A DNA stretch of 32,213 nt, taken from NCBI GenBank assembly GCA_013376995.1, contig JACAAZ010000018.1:75558-107770 (forward strand). The letters run 5' to 3'. The notes below the pieces were generated by a model. That model had not been told where the DNA came from. It saw nothing but the letters and a program-made list of their open reading frames with translations, and ran no database searches. The translations under genes were made by a program, and so were the position numbers. This DNA is from Bacteroidota bacterium (lineage in GTDB: Bacteria > Bacteroidota > Bacteroidia > Bacteroidales > UBA4417). Below, piece by piece: positions 18,201 through 26,608 of the stretch (positions within the stretch are counted from its first letter, which is position 1; every line of letters starts with the position of its first letter).

Positions 18201-19253
18201 TCAAGCTTTCTTCAGGGTAAATGCAAATGTAGAACCTATACCGGGAGCGGATCTCACGTTTACTGTCTGATCATGGGCTTCGATAATGTGCTTAACGATT
18301 GCAAGTCCAAGTCCCGATCCGCCACCTGAGCGGGCCCTGTGTTTATCTACCCTGTAGAACCTTTCAAACAACCGGCTGATGTGTTCTTCATCTATCCCAA
18401 GACCATTATCTGAAATTTCAACAAGGATATTTTCATCCATATGGTAAAAGCTAACCTTTGATCTGCCGTTCTCCCTACCATATTTGATCGAGTTATCGAC
18501 CAGGTTAATCATAACCTCTCTTATTCTTTCCTTATCAGCAAATACAATAATCTCCCCATAGTTATCATGAGCAAATATGAGATCAATATTTCGAGTTTTG
18601 GATTTTTGCTCCAGAAACTCAAAAACTTCCCTGGTAAGGCCTACGAGATCAAACCGCATCATTTCAGGCTTGGCCTCGCCGGATTCAAGTCGCGAAATAA
18701 TCTCCAAATCCTCAACAATGGTGATCATTCTTTCAATATTCTTTTGAGTTTTTTCAAGGTAGTCCCTATTGATTTCCGGATCATTTAAACCGCCATCCAA
18801 TAAGGTTAGTGTAAAACCCTGCAAGTTAAAGAGGGGAGTTTTCAATTCATGGGAAACATTAGCGAGAAATTCTCGCCTATAGGTTTCCATTTTTTTCAAT
18901 TCATCAATCTCTTCACCCCTGTCTTTTGCCCAACGTATAACCTGCTCATTGACTGAAGCGATCAAATCCCCCCTGGTAGAGGTTTTAAGTTCCTTTTTCC
19001 CTTCTTTTGTTCTTTTAAAGTTATGAATCGATTTATAAATCAATTTTATTTTATCATAAATGAATCTCTCCAGAAAATATTTGATCAAATAATATTGAGC
19101 CGCAAATAATACAGCTTCAGAAATCAATAACGAAAACCAGGGCATATCCATCCCGGTTGTCAATTCAACAATAACGATAGTGAGGTTTGACAGCAGCAAA
19201 ATTGCTCCTGACATAATTAATGCAAGAATCCTTGAATCTGATGTCCTAATCAT
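18201..19253 (-). CDS. phoR: PhoR-type phosphate sensor histidine kinase
   Basis: This is a 350-residue membrane kinase with two closely spaced transmembrane helices (about 10-31 and 40-60), a short linker and a HisKA domain with the phospho-acceptor H135 in NVSHELKTPL. The HATPase_c domain has its N box (NLVDNSIKYG), G1 (DNGLGID), F box (FERFYRVD) and G2 (GSGLGLAIVKHI). No sizeable periplasmic sensor domain is present, as expected of PhoR, which senses through PstSCAB/PhoU. The start codon overlaps the stop of the regulator gene (ATGA at 19250-19253), indicating translational coupling. The Pho assignment rests on the adjacent phoU and pst genes. Confidence 0.92.
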   Translation of the reverse strand: MIRTSDSRILALIMSGAILLLSNLTIVIVELTTGMDMPWFSLLISEAVLFAAQYYLIKYFLERFIYDKIKLIYKSIHNFKRTKEGKKELKTSTRGDLIASVNEQVIRWAKDRGEEIDELKKMETYRREFLANVSHELKTPLFNLQGFTLTLLDGGLNDPEINRDYLEKTQKNIERMITIVEDLEIISRLESGEAKPEMMRFDLVGLTREVFEFLEQKSKTRNIDLIFAHDNYGEIIVFADKERIREVMINLVDNSIKYGRENGRSKVSFYHMDENILVEISDNGLGIDEEHISRLFERFYRVDKHRARSGGGSGLGLAIVKHIIEAHDQTVNVRSAPGIGSTFAFTLKKA

Positions 19254-19933
19254 GGTACAAACTTGTAGCCAACCCCTTTAATAGTCCGTATATGTTCACT
19301 TTCTGTCTTCTCCCTTATTTTCCTGATATGAACATCAATCGTTCGTTCACCGACAATTACATCATCGTCCCAAACCCTTGAAAGGATTTCATCTCTTGTA
19401 AAGACTTTATCCGGTTTTGAAGCAAGCAGGCTTAGCATCTCAAATTCTTTACGCGCCAGTTGTATCTCTTTTCCTTCACGGTAGACTGTATATTTCTCCC
19501 GGTCAATCATCAGGTCTCCTGCTTCAAATACCATAGCGGATGACCTTGTTAGCGAGTGTCGGCGCAGAAGTGATTTGACTTTAGAAATCAAAACAGCTGG
19601 CTTGATGGGTTTTGTAAGATAATCATCTCCACCGGCATCAAGGCTCAGAATCTGGGTAAAATCCTCGCTCCTGGCAGTGAAGAATACTACCAAGGATTCC
19701 GCTAAAGCGGGGATCCGTTTTAATTCACGACAGGTTTCAATACCATCCATCTCAGGCATCATAACATCTAAAAGTATTAGATGAGGCCTTGATTTCTCTG
19801 CTTTTACTATAGCATCCTTACCATTATCAGCAGTGATGACCGAATATCCTTCCTTTCGCAGGTTATAACCTACAAAATCAAGAATATCAGATTCGTCATC
19901 TACCAATAGTATGGTGATTGATTCATTTTCCAT
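19250..19933 (-). CDS. phoB: PhoB-type OmpR-family response regulator
   Basis: This 227-residue regulator has a canonical receiver domain (D12/D13 acidic pair, phospho-acceptor D56 in LLDVMMP, T86, K108 in LTKP) and a C-terminal winged-helix domain (about 135-227) ending in RTIKGVGYKF. It lies between phoU (33 bp upstream) and phoR (4-bp overlap), so it is almost certainly the phosphate regulator. It is the best candidate for the protein binding the 11-bp direct repeats in front of pstS, the porin and the 31-kb operon. OmpR/PhoB-family dimers bind direct repeats with about this period. Confidence 0.92.
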   Translation of the reverse strand: MENESITILLVDDESDILDFVGYNLRKEGYSVITADNGKDAIVKAEKSRPHLILLDVMMPEMDGIETCRELKRIPALAESLVVFFTARSEDFTQILSLDAGGDDYLTKPIKPAVLISKVKSLLRRHSLTRSSAMVFEAGDLMIDREKYTVYREGKEIQLARKEFEMLSLLASKPDKVFTRDEILSRVWDDDVIVGERTIDVHIRKIREKTESEHIRTIKGVGYKFVP

Positions 19934-19966
19934 ATAAGATCAGATTAATTCTAGCTATCATATATA

Positions 19967-20635
19967 CTATTGCTTTTTCAATTTGCTGTGTTTTACAATA
20001 ATAGCATCAAAATAAAAAATAAGCTCTTCCGCTATATTCTTGATATGGTCTCCAGCCCTTTCCAATTTCCGTATGATTGAAAAAGTATCAAGAAGGAGTG
20101 CTGTATCATCAATATTTTCGCGTATGAGGGATGTAATTACCCCGAGACATTCATTGTTAATCTTGTCCAGTTTCTGGTCGAAACTGAAAAGTCCTTTAAT
20201 TTGCTTCCTGTCTCCGGTTTCGAAAGCATTCAGAGATTGCTGGATCATTGATTGAGCAAGGAAAAACATCTCTGGCACATGGATGCTGTCAATGTAACTT
20301 ACAGGCCAATCCTTATCACTTGCTTCAACACTTTTGGCAATAGAATTGGCATAATCGCCAATTCTTTCAAGATTATAATTAACCTTGAGAACTGAAAGCA
20401 GAAACCGAAGATCAATTGCCACAGGATTCTGGAGCATGATGATGTTCTCACAATCCATATCGATTTTGAGTTCGAATGCATCAACCATTTTCTCATTGGC
20501 GCGAACTTCACGCGCAAGATCCTTATCGTTATTGATCATTGATAAGCGGGCTTTTTCCATCTGGCTTCCGACAAGATTCCACATTTGGACCAAGTCGTCT
20601 TTCAATTGTGATAAGTTTGTTTCTAGGTGGCTCAT
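19967..20635 (-). CDS. phoU: Phosphate signalling protein PhoU
   Basis: This 222-residue all-helical cytoplasmic protein connects PstSCAB activity to PhoR and represses the Pho response when phosphate is ample. The two PhoU repeats each carry the E-(R/K)-x-x-D metal-binding signature: NLERIGDYANSIA in the first and LERAGDHIKNIAEE in the second. The length is standard. It is followed after 33 bp by the phoB-type gene and preceded by a 315-bp spacer after pstB. Confidence 0.95.
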   Translation of the reverse strand: MSHLETNLSQLKDDLVQMWNLVGSQMEKARLSMINNDKDLAREVRANEKMVDAFELKIDMDCENIIMLQNPVAIDLRFLLSVLKVNYNLERIGDYANSIAKSVEASDKDWPVSYIDSIHVPEMFFLAQSMIQQSLNAFETGDRKQIKGLFSFDQKLDKINNECLGVITSLIRENIDDTALLLDTFSIIRKLERAGDHIKNIAEELIFYFDAIIVKHSKLKKQ

Positions 20636-20950
20636 GTGGGCGTTATTCGTTGCTGGTTATTGGTTATTGGTTGTTGGTTAGAAGGGTTTGCAATTAGTCC
20701 GCCAGCTGGCGGATCGGAGTTAGAAGGGTTCGGAATTATTAGTTTGGCATTGGAAGGTCCGGCGTTTCTGCATAAGAGAGCAATTTTCAAATTCACAAAT
20801 CTCCAAATTACTCATTTATCAACTTTATGTCATTACTTCCTACTTCCCGCTTCCCACCTCCAAATTCACACTTCCGGCTTATAGTCTATTGCATACTTCC
20901 GTCTTTTATCTTTTATCTATTAACTTTTGTCTTTTGACTTATCTCCCCTC
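20636..20950. repeat. 315-bp repeat-filled spacer between pstB and phoU
   Basis: No gene is seen. The left part has TTATTGG words in tandem (20648-20680), then gttagaagggtt twice. A perfect 16-bp palindrome TCCGCCAGCTGGCGGA sits at 20698-20713. The middle has CAAAT/CTCCAAATT words. The right part is pyrimidine-rich (cttcctacttcccgcttccc) and ends in CTTTTATCTTTTATC and TTTGTCTTTTGAC runs. Since pst and pho genes here are otherwise 33-78 bp apart or overlap, the spacer looks like accumulated repeat DNA. Confidence 0.7.
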
Positions 20951-21703
20951 TCATCCAAACCTACCGGTAATATAATTCTGAGTTCTTTCCTGAGAAGGGT
21001 TAAGGAACATCTTCTGGGTTTTGTCATGCTCAATCAGTTCTCCCAGGTAAAAAAAGCCGGTGTAATCACTAATTCGGCCAGCCTGCTGAAGGTTATGAGT
21101 AACAATTATGATTGTAAATTCTTTTTTCAATTCAAAAATCAATTCTTCGATTTTGGCAGTAGAGATAGGGTCAAGCGCTGATGCAGGCTCATCCATGAGT
21201 ATCAGGCTTGGTTCAACAGCTAAAGCTCTTGCGATACATAAACGCTGTTGTTGTCCGCCCGAAATTGACATTGCTGATTTCTTAAGGTTGTCCTTAACTT
21301 CATCCCAAAGTGCAGCCTGCTTGAGTGAACGCTCAACTGTTTCATCCAGTGTTCTCCTGTCATTTACTCCATTCACCCTCAAACCGTAAGCAACATTTTC
21401 ATAGATTGATTTAGGGAAAGGATTGGGTTTCTGAAATACCATCCCAATGCTTTTCCTTATTTCATCAATCTTGACATCTTTCGCATAGATATCCTTGTCA
21501 TTCACAGTAATCTTCCCTTCAAGCTTGAAGTTACTGATCAGATCATTCATCCTGTTGAATAATCGCAGGAATGTTGATTTTCCGCAACCGGATGGGCCAA
21601 TCAATGCTGTAACAGAATTGGGTTCGAATGACATGTTGATTTCCTTTAGTGCAAGAAAATCACCATACCATACATTTATGTTTTTTGCTGAAGCTTGTAT
21701 CAT
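20951..21703 (-). CDS. pstB: Phosphate ABC transporter ATP-binding protein PstB
   Basis: This is the 250-residue cytoplasmic ATPase of the high-affinity phosphate importer. The Walker A motif GPSGCGKST is at residues 36-44. The PstB-specific NRMNDLI and [21 protein letters not shown]-loop region, the signature SISGGQQQR (146-154), Walker B LILMDEP (167-173), the D-loop SALDP and the H-switch in [10 protein letters not shown] are all present. The ATG start is canonical. Unusually for the operon, repeat-rich spacers flank it on both sides (239 and 315 bp). Confidence 0.97.
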   Translation of the reverse strand: MIQASAKNINVWYGDFLALKEINMSFEPNSVTALIGPSGCGKSTFLRLFNRMNDLISNFKLEGKITVNDKDIYAKDVKIDEIRKSIGMVFQKPNPFPKSIYENVAYGLRVNGVNDRRTLDETVERSLKQAALWDEVKDNLKKSAMSISGGQQQRLCIARALAVEPSLILMDEPASALDPISTAKIEELIFELKKEFTIIIVTHNLQQAGRISDYTGFFYLGELIEHDKTQKMFLNPSQERTQNYITGRFG

Positions 21704-21942
21704 GTATTCTTGTTCGAAATTAGGCGTTTGGCGTTAAAAAAGTTCGGTATTTAGAGGGTAAGGCTTACAATGTTAAGAGGGTTTGGCTATAATAGGATTC
21801 GACGTTAGTCAGTCAGGGTTAAGGTGTTTTGTATTATTTCTCAACTCAAAGTCACCTTTTTTTTCATTTCTGCATCTTACTACTTACATCCTGATTCCTT
21901 TTTCCTGCTTCCGGCTTCAGGTTTCCCTTTGTCTTTTTCCTT
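21704..21942. repeat. 239-bp repeat-like spacer between pstA and pstB
   Basis: No gene is seen. The left half has gttaagagggttt and aaaagttcgg words close to the gttagaagggttcgg words of the spacer on the other side of pstB. The right half is strongly pyrimidine-rich (ttcctttttcctgcttccgg, tttgtctttttcctttt). The two spacers share word order and polarity but differ in sequence, as expected of diverged copies of one element type. Confidence 0.6.
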
Positions 21943-22800
21943 TTAGTTCATCTTTACTTTTTTCCCGAGTCTACGTCTTAATATGCTTGCAAGTGTGTTG
22001 ATGATCAAGACGATGGAAATCAGAACAAAGGCCGTACCATATGCCATTGGGCGAGTTTTCTCCATATTAGTGCCACTGGTAGCCAGAACATACAAATGGT
22101 AAGGAAGCGCCATCACCTGATCGTGAATACTGGAAGGCAGTTTAGGAAGAAAATAAGCCGCTACGGTAAAGAGAATAGGTGCTGTTTCTCCTGAAACTCT
22201 CCCAATTGAAAGAATTAACCCTGTAATAATATTTGGGTAAGCCACAGGTAAAATAACTCTGTGAATTGTTTGCAATTTCGTTGCACCAAGAGCATAACTT
22301 CCTAAACGTAAAGAGTCCTCAACCGATTTCAATGCTTCTTCTGTAGTTCTTATAACAACTGGCAGTGTTAGTAATCCTAATGTTAAAGAGCCCGCTATAA
22401 TGGAATCTCCAAATTTCAGGTAATTGACGAACAAAGCCATTCCAAAAAGGCCAAAAACGATAGAAGGTATACCTGACAGGTTGTTTGTCATAAACCTAAT
22501 AAAAGTTTTTAGCCAAGAATCTTTGAGGTATTCATGTGTATATATTCCAGAGAGAACGCCAATAGGAAATGCAAATATCATACTTCCTAGAACCAGGTAT
22601 CCCGTTCCTACAATTGCTGGTAGTATACCACCTTTCGTCATGCCATCATCAGGCATTTTTGTAAGAAAATCCCAACTAATGACTGATATCCCTCTGTAAA
22701 TAATAAATCCCAGAATAGAAAAAAGGATTATTACCACCATAAGGCTGGTCAAGCCAAAAGTGCTGAAAGCAATTCTCTGTATAAGTTGTTTCTTTGTCAC
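21943..22800 (-). CDS. pstA: Phosphate ABC transporter permease PstA
   Basis: This 285-residue inner-membrane permease forms the phosphate channel with PstC. It shows the expected six hydrophobic helices, the GGILPAIVGT loop, GVLSGIYTHEYL, NNLSGIPSIVFGLFGMALF and the ABC-docking EAA-type loop EEALKSVEDSLRLGSYALGATKLQTIHRVILP. The length is normal. It starts 43 bp after pstC ends, consistent with co-transcription. Confidence 0.95.
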   Translation of the reverse strand: MTKKQLIQRIAFSTFGLTSLMVVIILFSILGFIIYRGISVISWDFLTKMPDDGMTKGGILPAIVGTGYLVLGSMIFAFPIGVLSGIYTHEYLKDSWLKTFIRFMTNNLSGIPSIVFGLFGMALFVNYLKFGDSIIAGSLTLGLLTLPVVIRTTEEALKSVEDSLRLGSYALGATKLQTIHRVILPVAYPNIITGLILSIGRVSGETAPILFTVAAYFLPKLPSSIHDQVMALPYHLYVLATSGTNMEKTRPMAYGTAFVLISIVLIINTLASILRRRLGKKVKMN

Positions 22801-22843
22801 GGTTGCTAATATCTATAGATGTCTGTTGACTTAGTTCAGGCTA

Positions 22844-24049
22844 TTATGCTCTTGATCGTTTGCCACTATTTTTAACAAATTCAACAGTCAGGTTGATAAT
22901 TATAGTAAAGAGAAACAGCACTATTCCAAGTGCAAAAAGGGCTTTAAAATGAAGTCCGCCATAGGACACTTCTCCAAGTTCAGCAGCAATCGTAGCTGGA
23001 ATTGTCCTGGTAGGAACAAGGAAAGAGTGAGGGATATTCGAAGCATTCCCGGTTACCATCAGAACTGCCATTGTTTCACCAATTGCGCGGCCAATACCTA
23101 GAATTATTGCTGTGGAAATACCAGATTTGGAATATGGTATCACAACCCTTACTAAAGTTTGCCAACGGGTGGCTCCAAGGGCTAAACTTGCTTCTTTTAG
23201 TGACTGAGGAGTTGTACGAAGTGCATCTTCAGTTATTGTAATAATGGTTGGCAGAGCCATGATCCCCAAAATAATGCTCCCTGCCAAAACAGTTTCGCCT
23301 ACTACCAGGTGAAATGTCTGTTGAATCATAGGGACTATAATTATCAAACCAAAGAATCCAAAAACAACCGAGGGAATGCCTGATAATAGTTCAATTACAG
23401 GTTTCAGGACATTACGAATCCTGATGTGAGCAACTTCAGCCATGAATATCGCTGTAGAAATTCCAAGAGGGATAGCAATAAGCAGCGCGCCCAGTGTAAC
23501 CATTAAGGTGCCTATTATCATTGGCCATATACCATAACTTGGAATTGGCTCGGAGGTAGGGTACCATTGTTTCCCGAAAATGAAATCATTAACGGAAATA
23601 TCCTTGACCTTGACATTGTGCCCACCAAATCCGACTGGTAATGATTTTGAAGATATATACATGATAGCATTAGGGTGCTGTATAATAAACTCACCCATTT
23701 TCTCATTAAGATGTTCAAGGTTTGAACCCAACTCCTCTTCTGAATAATAATCAGTTATATTGCTCGTTGTGAATAAGATAATACTATCATTATTACCACC
23801 CACCAACGACCAGTTGGTAATGTCCTGGTTGAAGATAGCTTTCAATTGCGTTGCGTTAAGTTCCTTTACAGGATTCTTCTTGCTAACTTCAATCACATAA
23901 TTCTTTTCAAGCGGCGAACTTTTAAACAAGCCAATTCCTTCCTTGAATAGAAAAATAATGATCAATATAACTGTCAAGCTGGTAATTGTGCTACTTGAGA
24001 AAAGCACCGCTTCAATAAACTTTTCAATTATCTTTCTGAACTTCTTCAT
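22844..24049 (-). CDS. pstC: Phosphate ABC transporter permease PstC with extra PstS-like periplasmic domain
   Basis: This is a 401-residue permease, about 100 longer than a minimal PstC. The transporter part is standard: TM1 at about 20-38, then from residue 152 DFIFGKQW, YGIWPMIIGTL, LLSGIPSVVFGFFGL and the docking loop EDALRTTPQSLKEASLALGATRWQTL. The excess is a periplasmic insert between TM1 and TM2 (about 48-150). Its first half aligns with PstS of this same operon: PstC 59-93 NP..K.L...QL..IF...I.NW..VGG....I.L matches PstS 110-146. The insert lacks the R and S-S-G-T phosphate ligands found in PstS (R149, S152-T155), so it probably does not bind phosphate in the PstS manner. The start keeps MKKFRK before TM1. 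Confidence 0.94.
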   Translation of the reverse strand: MKKFRKIIEKFIEAVLFSSSTITSLTVILIIIFLFKEGIGLFKSSPLEKNYVIEVSKKNPVKELNATQLKAIFNQDITNWSLVGGNNDSIILFTTSNITDYYSEEELGSNLEHLNEKMGEFIIQHPNAIMYISSKSLPVGFGGHNVKVKDISVNDFIFGKQWYPTSEPIPSYGIWPMIIGTLMVTLGALLIAIPLGISTAIFMAEVAHIRIRNVLKPVIELLSGIPSVVFGFFGLIIIVPMIQQTFHLVVGETVLAGSIILGIMALPTIITITEDALRTTPQSLKEASLALGATRWQTLVRVVIPYSKSGISTAIILGIGRAIGETMAVLMVTGNASNIPHSFLVPTRTIPATIAAELGEVSYGGLHFKALFALGIVLFLFTIIINLTVEFVKNSGKRSRA

Positions 24050-24190
24050 GCATTTCTGGTCTGTAATATTATCTGGTAGTCATGATATTCCCAAATATAA
24101 GGAAATCCATAAAAGCGTTGTATAAATTTATTGACTAAGGTTGTGCAAAAGTTCCGATGCAAGGCAAACACGGCTGAAATTAAACCAAAA

Positions 24191-24223
24191 GGGAAGGCGC
24201 ACTAAGACCAGCGACACCTTCCC
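24191..24223 (-). terminator. pstS-pstC intercistronic hairpin with T-tract
   Basis: On the minus strand GGGAAGG and CCTTCCC (arms at 24217-24223 and 24191-24197) form a 7-bp GC-rich stem, with a possible inner CGC/GCG pairing, followed at once by TTTTGGTTT. It lies 35 bp past the pstS stop and about 140 bp before pstC. As a leaky terminator or RNA-end protector it would give more PstS than permease, as the stoichiometry of binding-protein importers requires. Confidence 0.65.
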
Positions 24224-24257
24224 CGTAACCACAGTTTATTAACATTAATATTAAGCT

Positions 24258-25082
24258 CTAATTCAGAGGTACATAACCTTCGTTGAGAACAATTTTCTGA
24301 CCTTCAGCAGAAAGAATAAACTTCACGTATGGGTTAACCATTTTTTCAGTTGAATTCAGGTAATAATAATAGAGCGGACGAGTAATAGGATAGGTTTTGT
24401 TCTTGGCAGTCTCAACACTTGGCAGATAGTAGGTTTTCCCTTTATCATAGGAAACCTGCAGAGGTTTGACGCTCTTCTCAATATAAGCTAATCCTACATA
24501 CCCTATTGCCCCTTTGGTCTGGCTAACAGATTGTACAATAGCGCCGGTTGCAGGCATGAGGAGCGCCGAAGATGCATAATTCTTTTTATTCAGCACGTGT
24601 TCTTTGAAGAATTCATAGGTACCGGAACTTGTTTCACGGGAGTACAGAACAATTGTCAGATCATCTCCACCTACTTCTTTCCAATTCTTGATTTTACCAG
24701 TGAAAATACCTTCGAGTTGTTCACGGGTAAGTTTTGTAACCTTATTTGCCGGGTTAACAATTACAGCTAAGGCATCATATGCAATGATAGTTTCCTTGAA
24801 AGCTTTGCCAGCATCATTCAACTTCATTTTCTCATCCAGTTTAAGGCTTCTGGATGCCTGGCAGATATCAGTCGTGCCATTTAACAAAGCTGATATACCA
24901 ACTCCTGAACCTCCACCAGTAACCATGATTGAGGATCCCGGGTTCTTTTTCATATATACTTCAGCTTCCTTCTGAGTTAAAGGCAGGACAGTATCACTTC
25001 CTTTAACCTTAAAACTTACTTTCTGGGCCTGCATATAAGGTGATATTAATGCAATAAGGGCCACGATTAATAATTTCTTCAT
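24258..25082 (-). CDS. pstS: Periplasmic phosphate-binding protein PstS
   Basis: This 274-residue protein has a cleavable signal peptide (MKKLLIVALIALISPYMQA, cut about residue 19). The phosphate-binding elements are visible: GSDTVLP (28-34), the GGGSGVG loop (56-62), TTDICQASR with D72, and lobe-2 SRETSSGTYEFF (R149, S152, S153, G154, T155). It captures phosphate in the periplasm and delivers it to PstCA. It is a compact PstS of the Bacteroidetes/PBP-like type. The Pho-box promoter directly upstream and the hairpin directly downstream fit strong, phosphate-regulated expression. Confidence 0.96.
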   Translation of the reverse strand: MKKLLIVALIALISPYMQAQKVSFKVKGSDTVLPLTQKEAEVYMKKNPGSSIMVTGGGSGVGISALLNGTTDICQASRSLKLDEKMKLNDAGKAFKETIIAYDALAVIVNPANKVTKLTREQLEGIFTGKIKNWKEVGGDDLTIVLYSRETSSGTYEFFKEHVLNKKNYASSALLMPATGAIVQSVSQTKGAIGYVGLAYIEKSVKPLQVSYDKGKTYYLPSVETAKNKTYPITRPLYYYYLNSTEKMVNPYVKFILSAEGQKIVLNEGYVPLN

Positions 25083-25098
25083 TTTTCTATTTTTTTAG

Positions 25099-25156
25099 CA
25101 AATTTCGTTCGATGCTGTTATTTGAATCTTAACTGAATGTTAAGTAATTGTTAAGT
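25099..25156 (-). promoter_or_regulatory. Pho-box promoter of pstS
   Basis: Read 5'-3' on the minus strand there are three hexamers, ACTTAA, ACTTAA and AGTTAA, at exact 11-bp period (plus-strand starts 25151, 25140 and 25129). They are followed by 22 bp and then GAAATTTG (25099-25106), a 7-of-8 match to TAnnTTTG. The predicted start site is about 10 nt before the pstS ATG. The repeat type (TTAA cores, 11-bp period) resembles PhoB/PhoP sites of other phyla, and the same layout recurs in front of three other genes in the window. Confidence 0.7.
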
Positions 25157-25160
25157 CAGT

Positions 25161-26510
25161 TTAGAAACGGTATTGAACACGGAGTGTCAACACGTTGTCT
25201 TTCAAATCTTTGGTATAATCATTAGTTGAGTTTGTGCCCTTGATGCCAGTCTTTTCATTCTTTACCATTTCATAATAGGCAGAGAATTTAACCTGGGAGT
25301 TAAATTTATAATTCCAACCTAAACCCAGAGTGGTATACTTGATATCAGCATTACTCAGGCCTGTACTTTTACCAGCAGCTGTTTTCGTCTTGATATCAGT
25401 TCCTGCAACTTTAGTATTCGGATCCATCCAATCATATTTCAATACTAACTGATGTTTGCTCTGACCAATGTTTTGAATGAGATAAATATAACCGCCACTA
25501 ACATTTCTAAGATAAGTATCATAATCAGGAGCTGTTGATGATGAAATACTAGTGTTGCTGGAACTACCACCTGGTTGTTTACCAACAATGTATTCAGCAC
25601 GTACACTTGAAATACCGATTGCGGAAAAGTACGATGCCTGAAAATCTACTCCGAAATAGGATCTTTTGGCAAATTCATACTTGTTGCCGGCAGTGGAATC
25701 GACTTTAAATCCATTAATCATTGCATTCGTCAGAGTATCATCAACCACGGATGCCAAGGAATATACCTTTTTTGTTCCCTGGAATACACCACCATTATAG
25801 TAGGATAATCCTAATCCAATCTTGAAAGTTTCGGCTTTATTGGATTTGGCTACACCAAGGTGACCAATAAAATCCTTATGCTTATCAAATTCGCCGTTGA
25901 TTCCATTACCACTGAACAATCCAGCATCCAGTTTTATCCATTCGAAACGGCTGCCTTTTTTTGGCTGAAGTGTGATCATCGATCCTAAGTCACGCTCACC
26001 AGGAAAAAGTACCTGGAAGATTCGAGCCCTTTCTGGTGTCTCACGAACAGATGATGAATAGGTAATTTCGTAGCCGAAAGGCCTGTTAAAAACGCCGGTC
26101 GTCAATGTAACAAACTGGAACCAAGGTTCCTTAACGGCTACATAGGCATCCTTAATTCCAACGCCTTTCTCGGTTGCATCCAATTGGAGTACATATTGTG
26201 AAAATTCATTATCATAAGTAAACTTTATCCTGCCTCTTCTTATCGCAAAACGATTGTCAGAATATTTTGGAAAGTTTCCACCTGAATAAGTCGTGATGGC
26301 TCCAATTGTATCGGCTAATTGCCATTGTGCCTGCATATAACCGGTAACCTTAATTCTCTTAAGGAGATCGATATCAGATTTAGCATTTTCAATTTTGCCA
26401 TTCAAAGTATCAACTACCTCAGGAATCATAGGGGTTTCTACTTCCTGAGCAATAGAAAATTTGACGCAAAATACCAGCACTGCCATTGCAGTCAAAATAC
26501 GAGAGTTCAT
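25161..26510 (-). CDS. Porin_O_P (OprO/OprP-family) outer-membrane porin
   Basis: This outer-membrane beta-barrel porin is related to phosphate/polyphosphate-selective OprP/OprO. I start it at the ATG at 26510 (449 residues), which gives MNSRILTAMAVLVFCVKFSIAQ, a clean signal peptide. The frame stays open 17 codons further upstream, but that would place the start upstream of the predicted promoter -7 box. A short helical segment (about 24-52, IENAKSDIDLLKRIK) precedes the barrel, as in OprP. Alternating aromatic beta strands follow and the protein ends in VQYRF, the terminal-aromatic signal for outer-membrane insertion. It lies immediately upstream of pstS and has its own Pho-box promoter, supporting a phosphate-uptake role; anion selectivity itself is inferred. 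Confidence 0.88.
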   Translation of the reverse strand: MNSRILTAMAVLVFCVKFSIAQEVETPMIPEVVDTLNGKIENAKSDIDLLKRIKVTGYMQAQWQLADTIGAITTYSGGNFPKYSDNRFAIRRGRIKFTYDNEFSQYVLQLDATEKGVGIKDAYVAVKEPWFQFVTLTTGVFNRPFGYEITYSSSVRETPERARIFQVLFPGERDLGSMITLQPKKGSRFEWIKLDAGLFSGNGINGEFDKHKDFIGHLGVAKSNKAETFKIGLGLSYYNGGVFQGTKKVYSLASVVDDTLTNAMINGFKVDSTAGNKYEFAKRSYFGVDFQASYFSAIGISSVRAEYIVGKQPGGSSSNTSISSSTAPDYDTYLRNVSGGYIYLIQNIGQSKHQLVLKYDWMDPNTKVAGTDIKTKTAAGKSTGLSNADIKYTTLGLGWNYKFNSQVKFSAYYEMVKNEKTGIKGTNSTNDYTKDLKDNVLTLRVQYRF

Positions 26511-26550
26511 TTTTGATGTCATAAATGTTTTGTTAATTGATTTCTGACTG

Positions 26551-26608
26551 CAAATGAACAACCTCTATCTTATCCCAATATTAATGTCATGTTATGTAAA
26601 TATTAAGT
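26551..26608 (-). promoter_or_regulatory. Pho-box promoter of the porin gene
   Basis: Minus strand: ACTTAA, ACATAA and CATTAA at exact 11-bp period (plus-strand starts 26603, 26592 and 26581). Then come 22 bp and TTCATTTG (26551-26558), a 7-of-8 match to TAnnTTTG. The predicted start site is about 35 nt before the ATG at 26510. Layout and spacing are identical to those of the pstS promoter. Confidence 0.68.

Noticed and set aside
20698-20713. Intrinsic terminator at the TCCGCCAGCTGGCGGA palindrome
   Set aside because: It has no loop-forming spacer and no T-run on either side; it looks like a dispersed repeat.
24235-24257. TTAA repeats just after pstS as a pstC Pho box
   Set aside because: They recur every 6 bp, not 11, and lie before the pstS terminator hairpin with no -7 box.
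26511-26561. 17-codon N-terminal extension of the porin
   Set aside because: It would start upstream of the predicted -7 box (26551-26558) and spoil the signal peptide; ATG 26510 gives a clean one. ATG 26522 is possible but less good.
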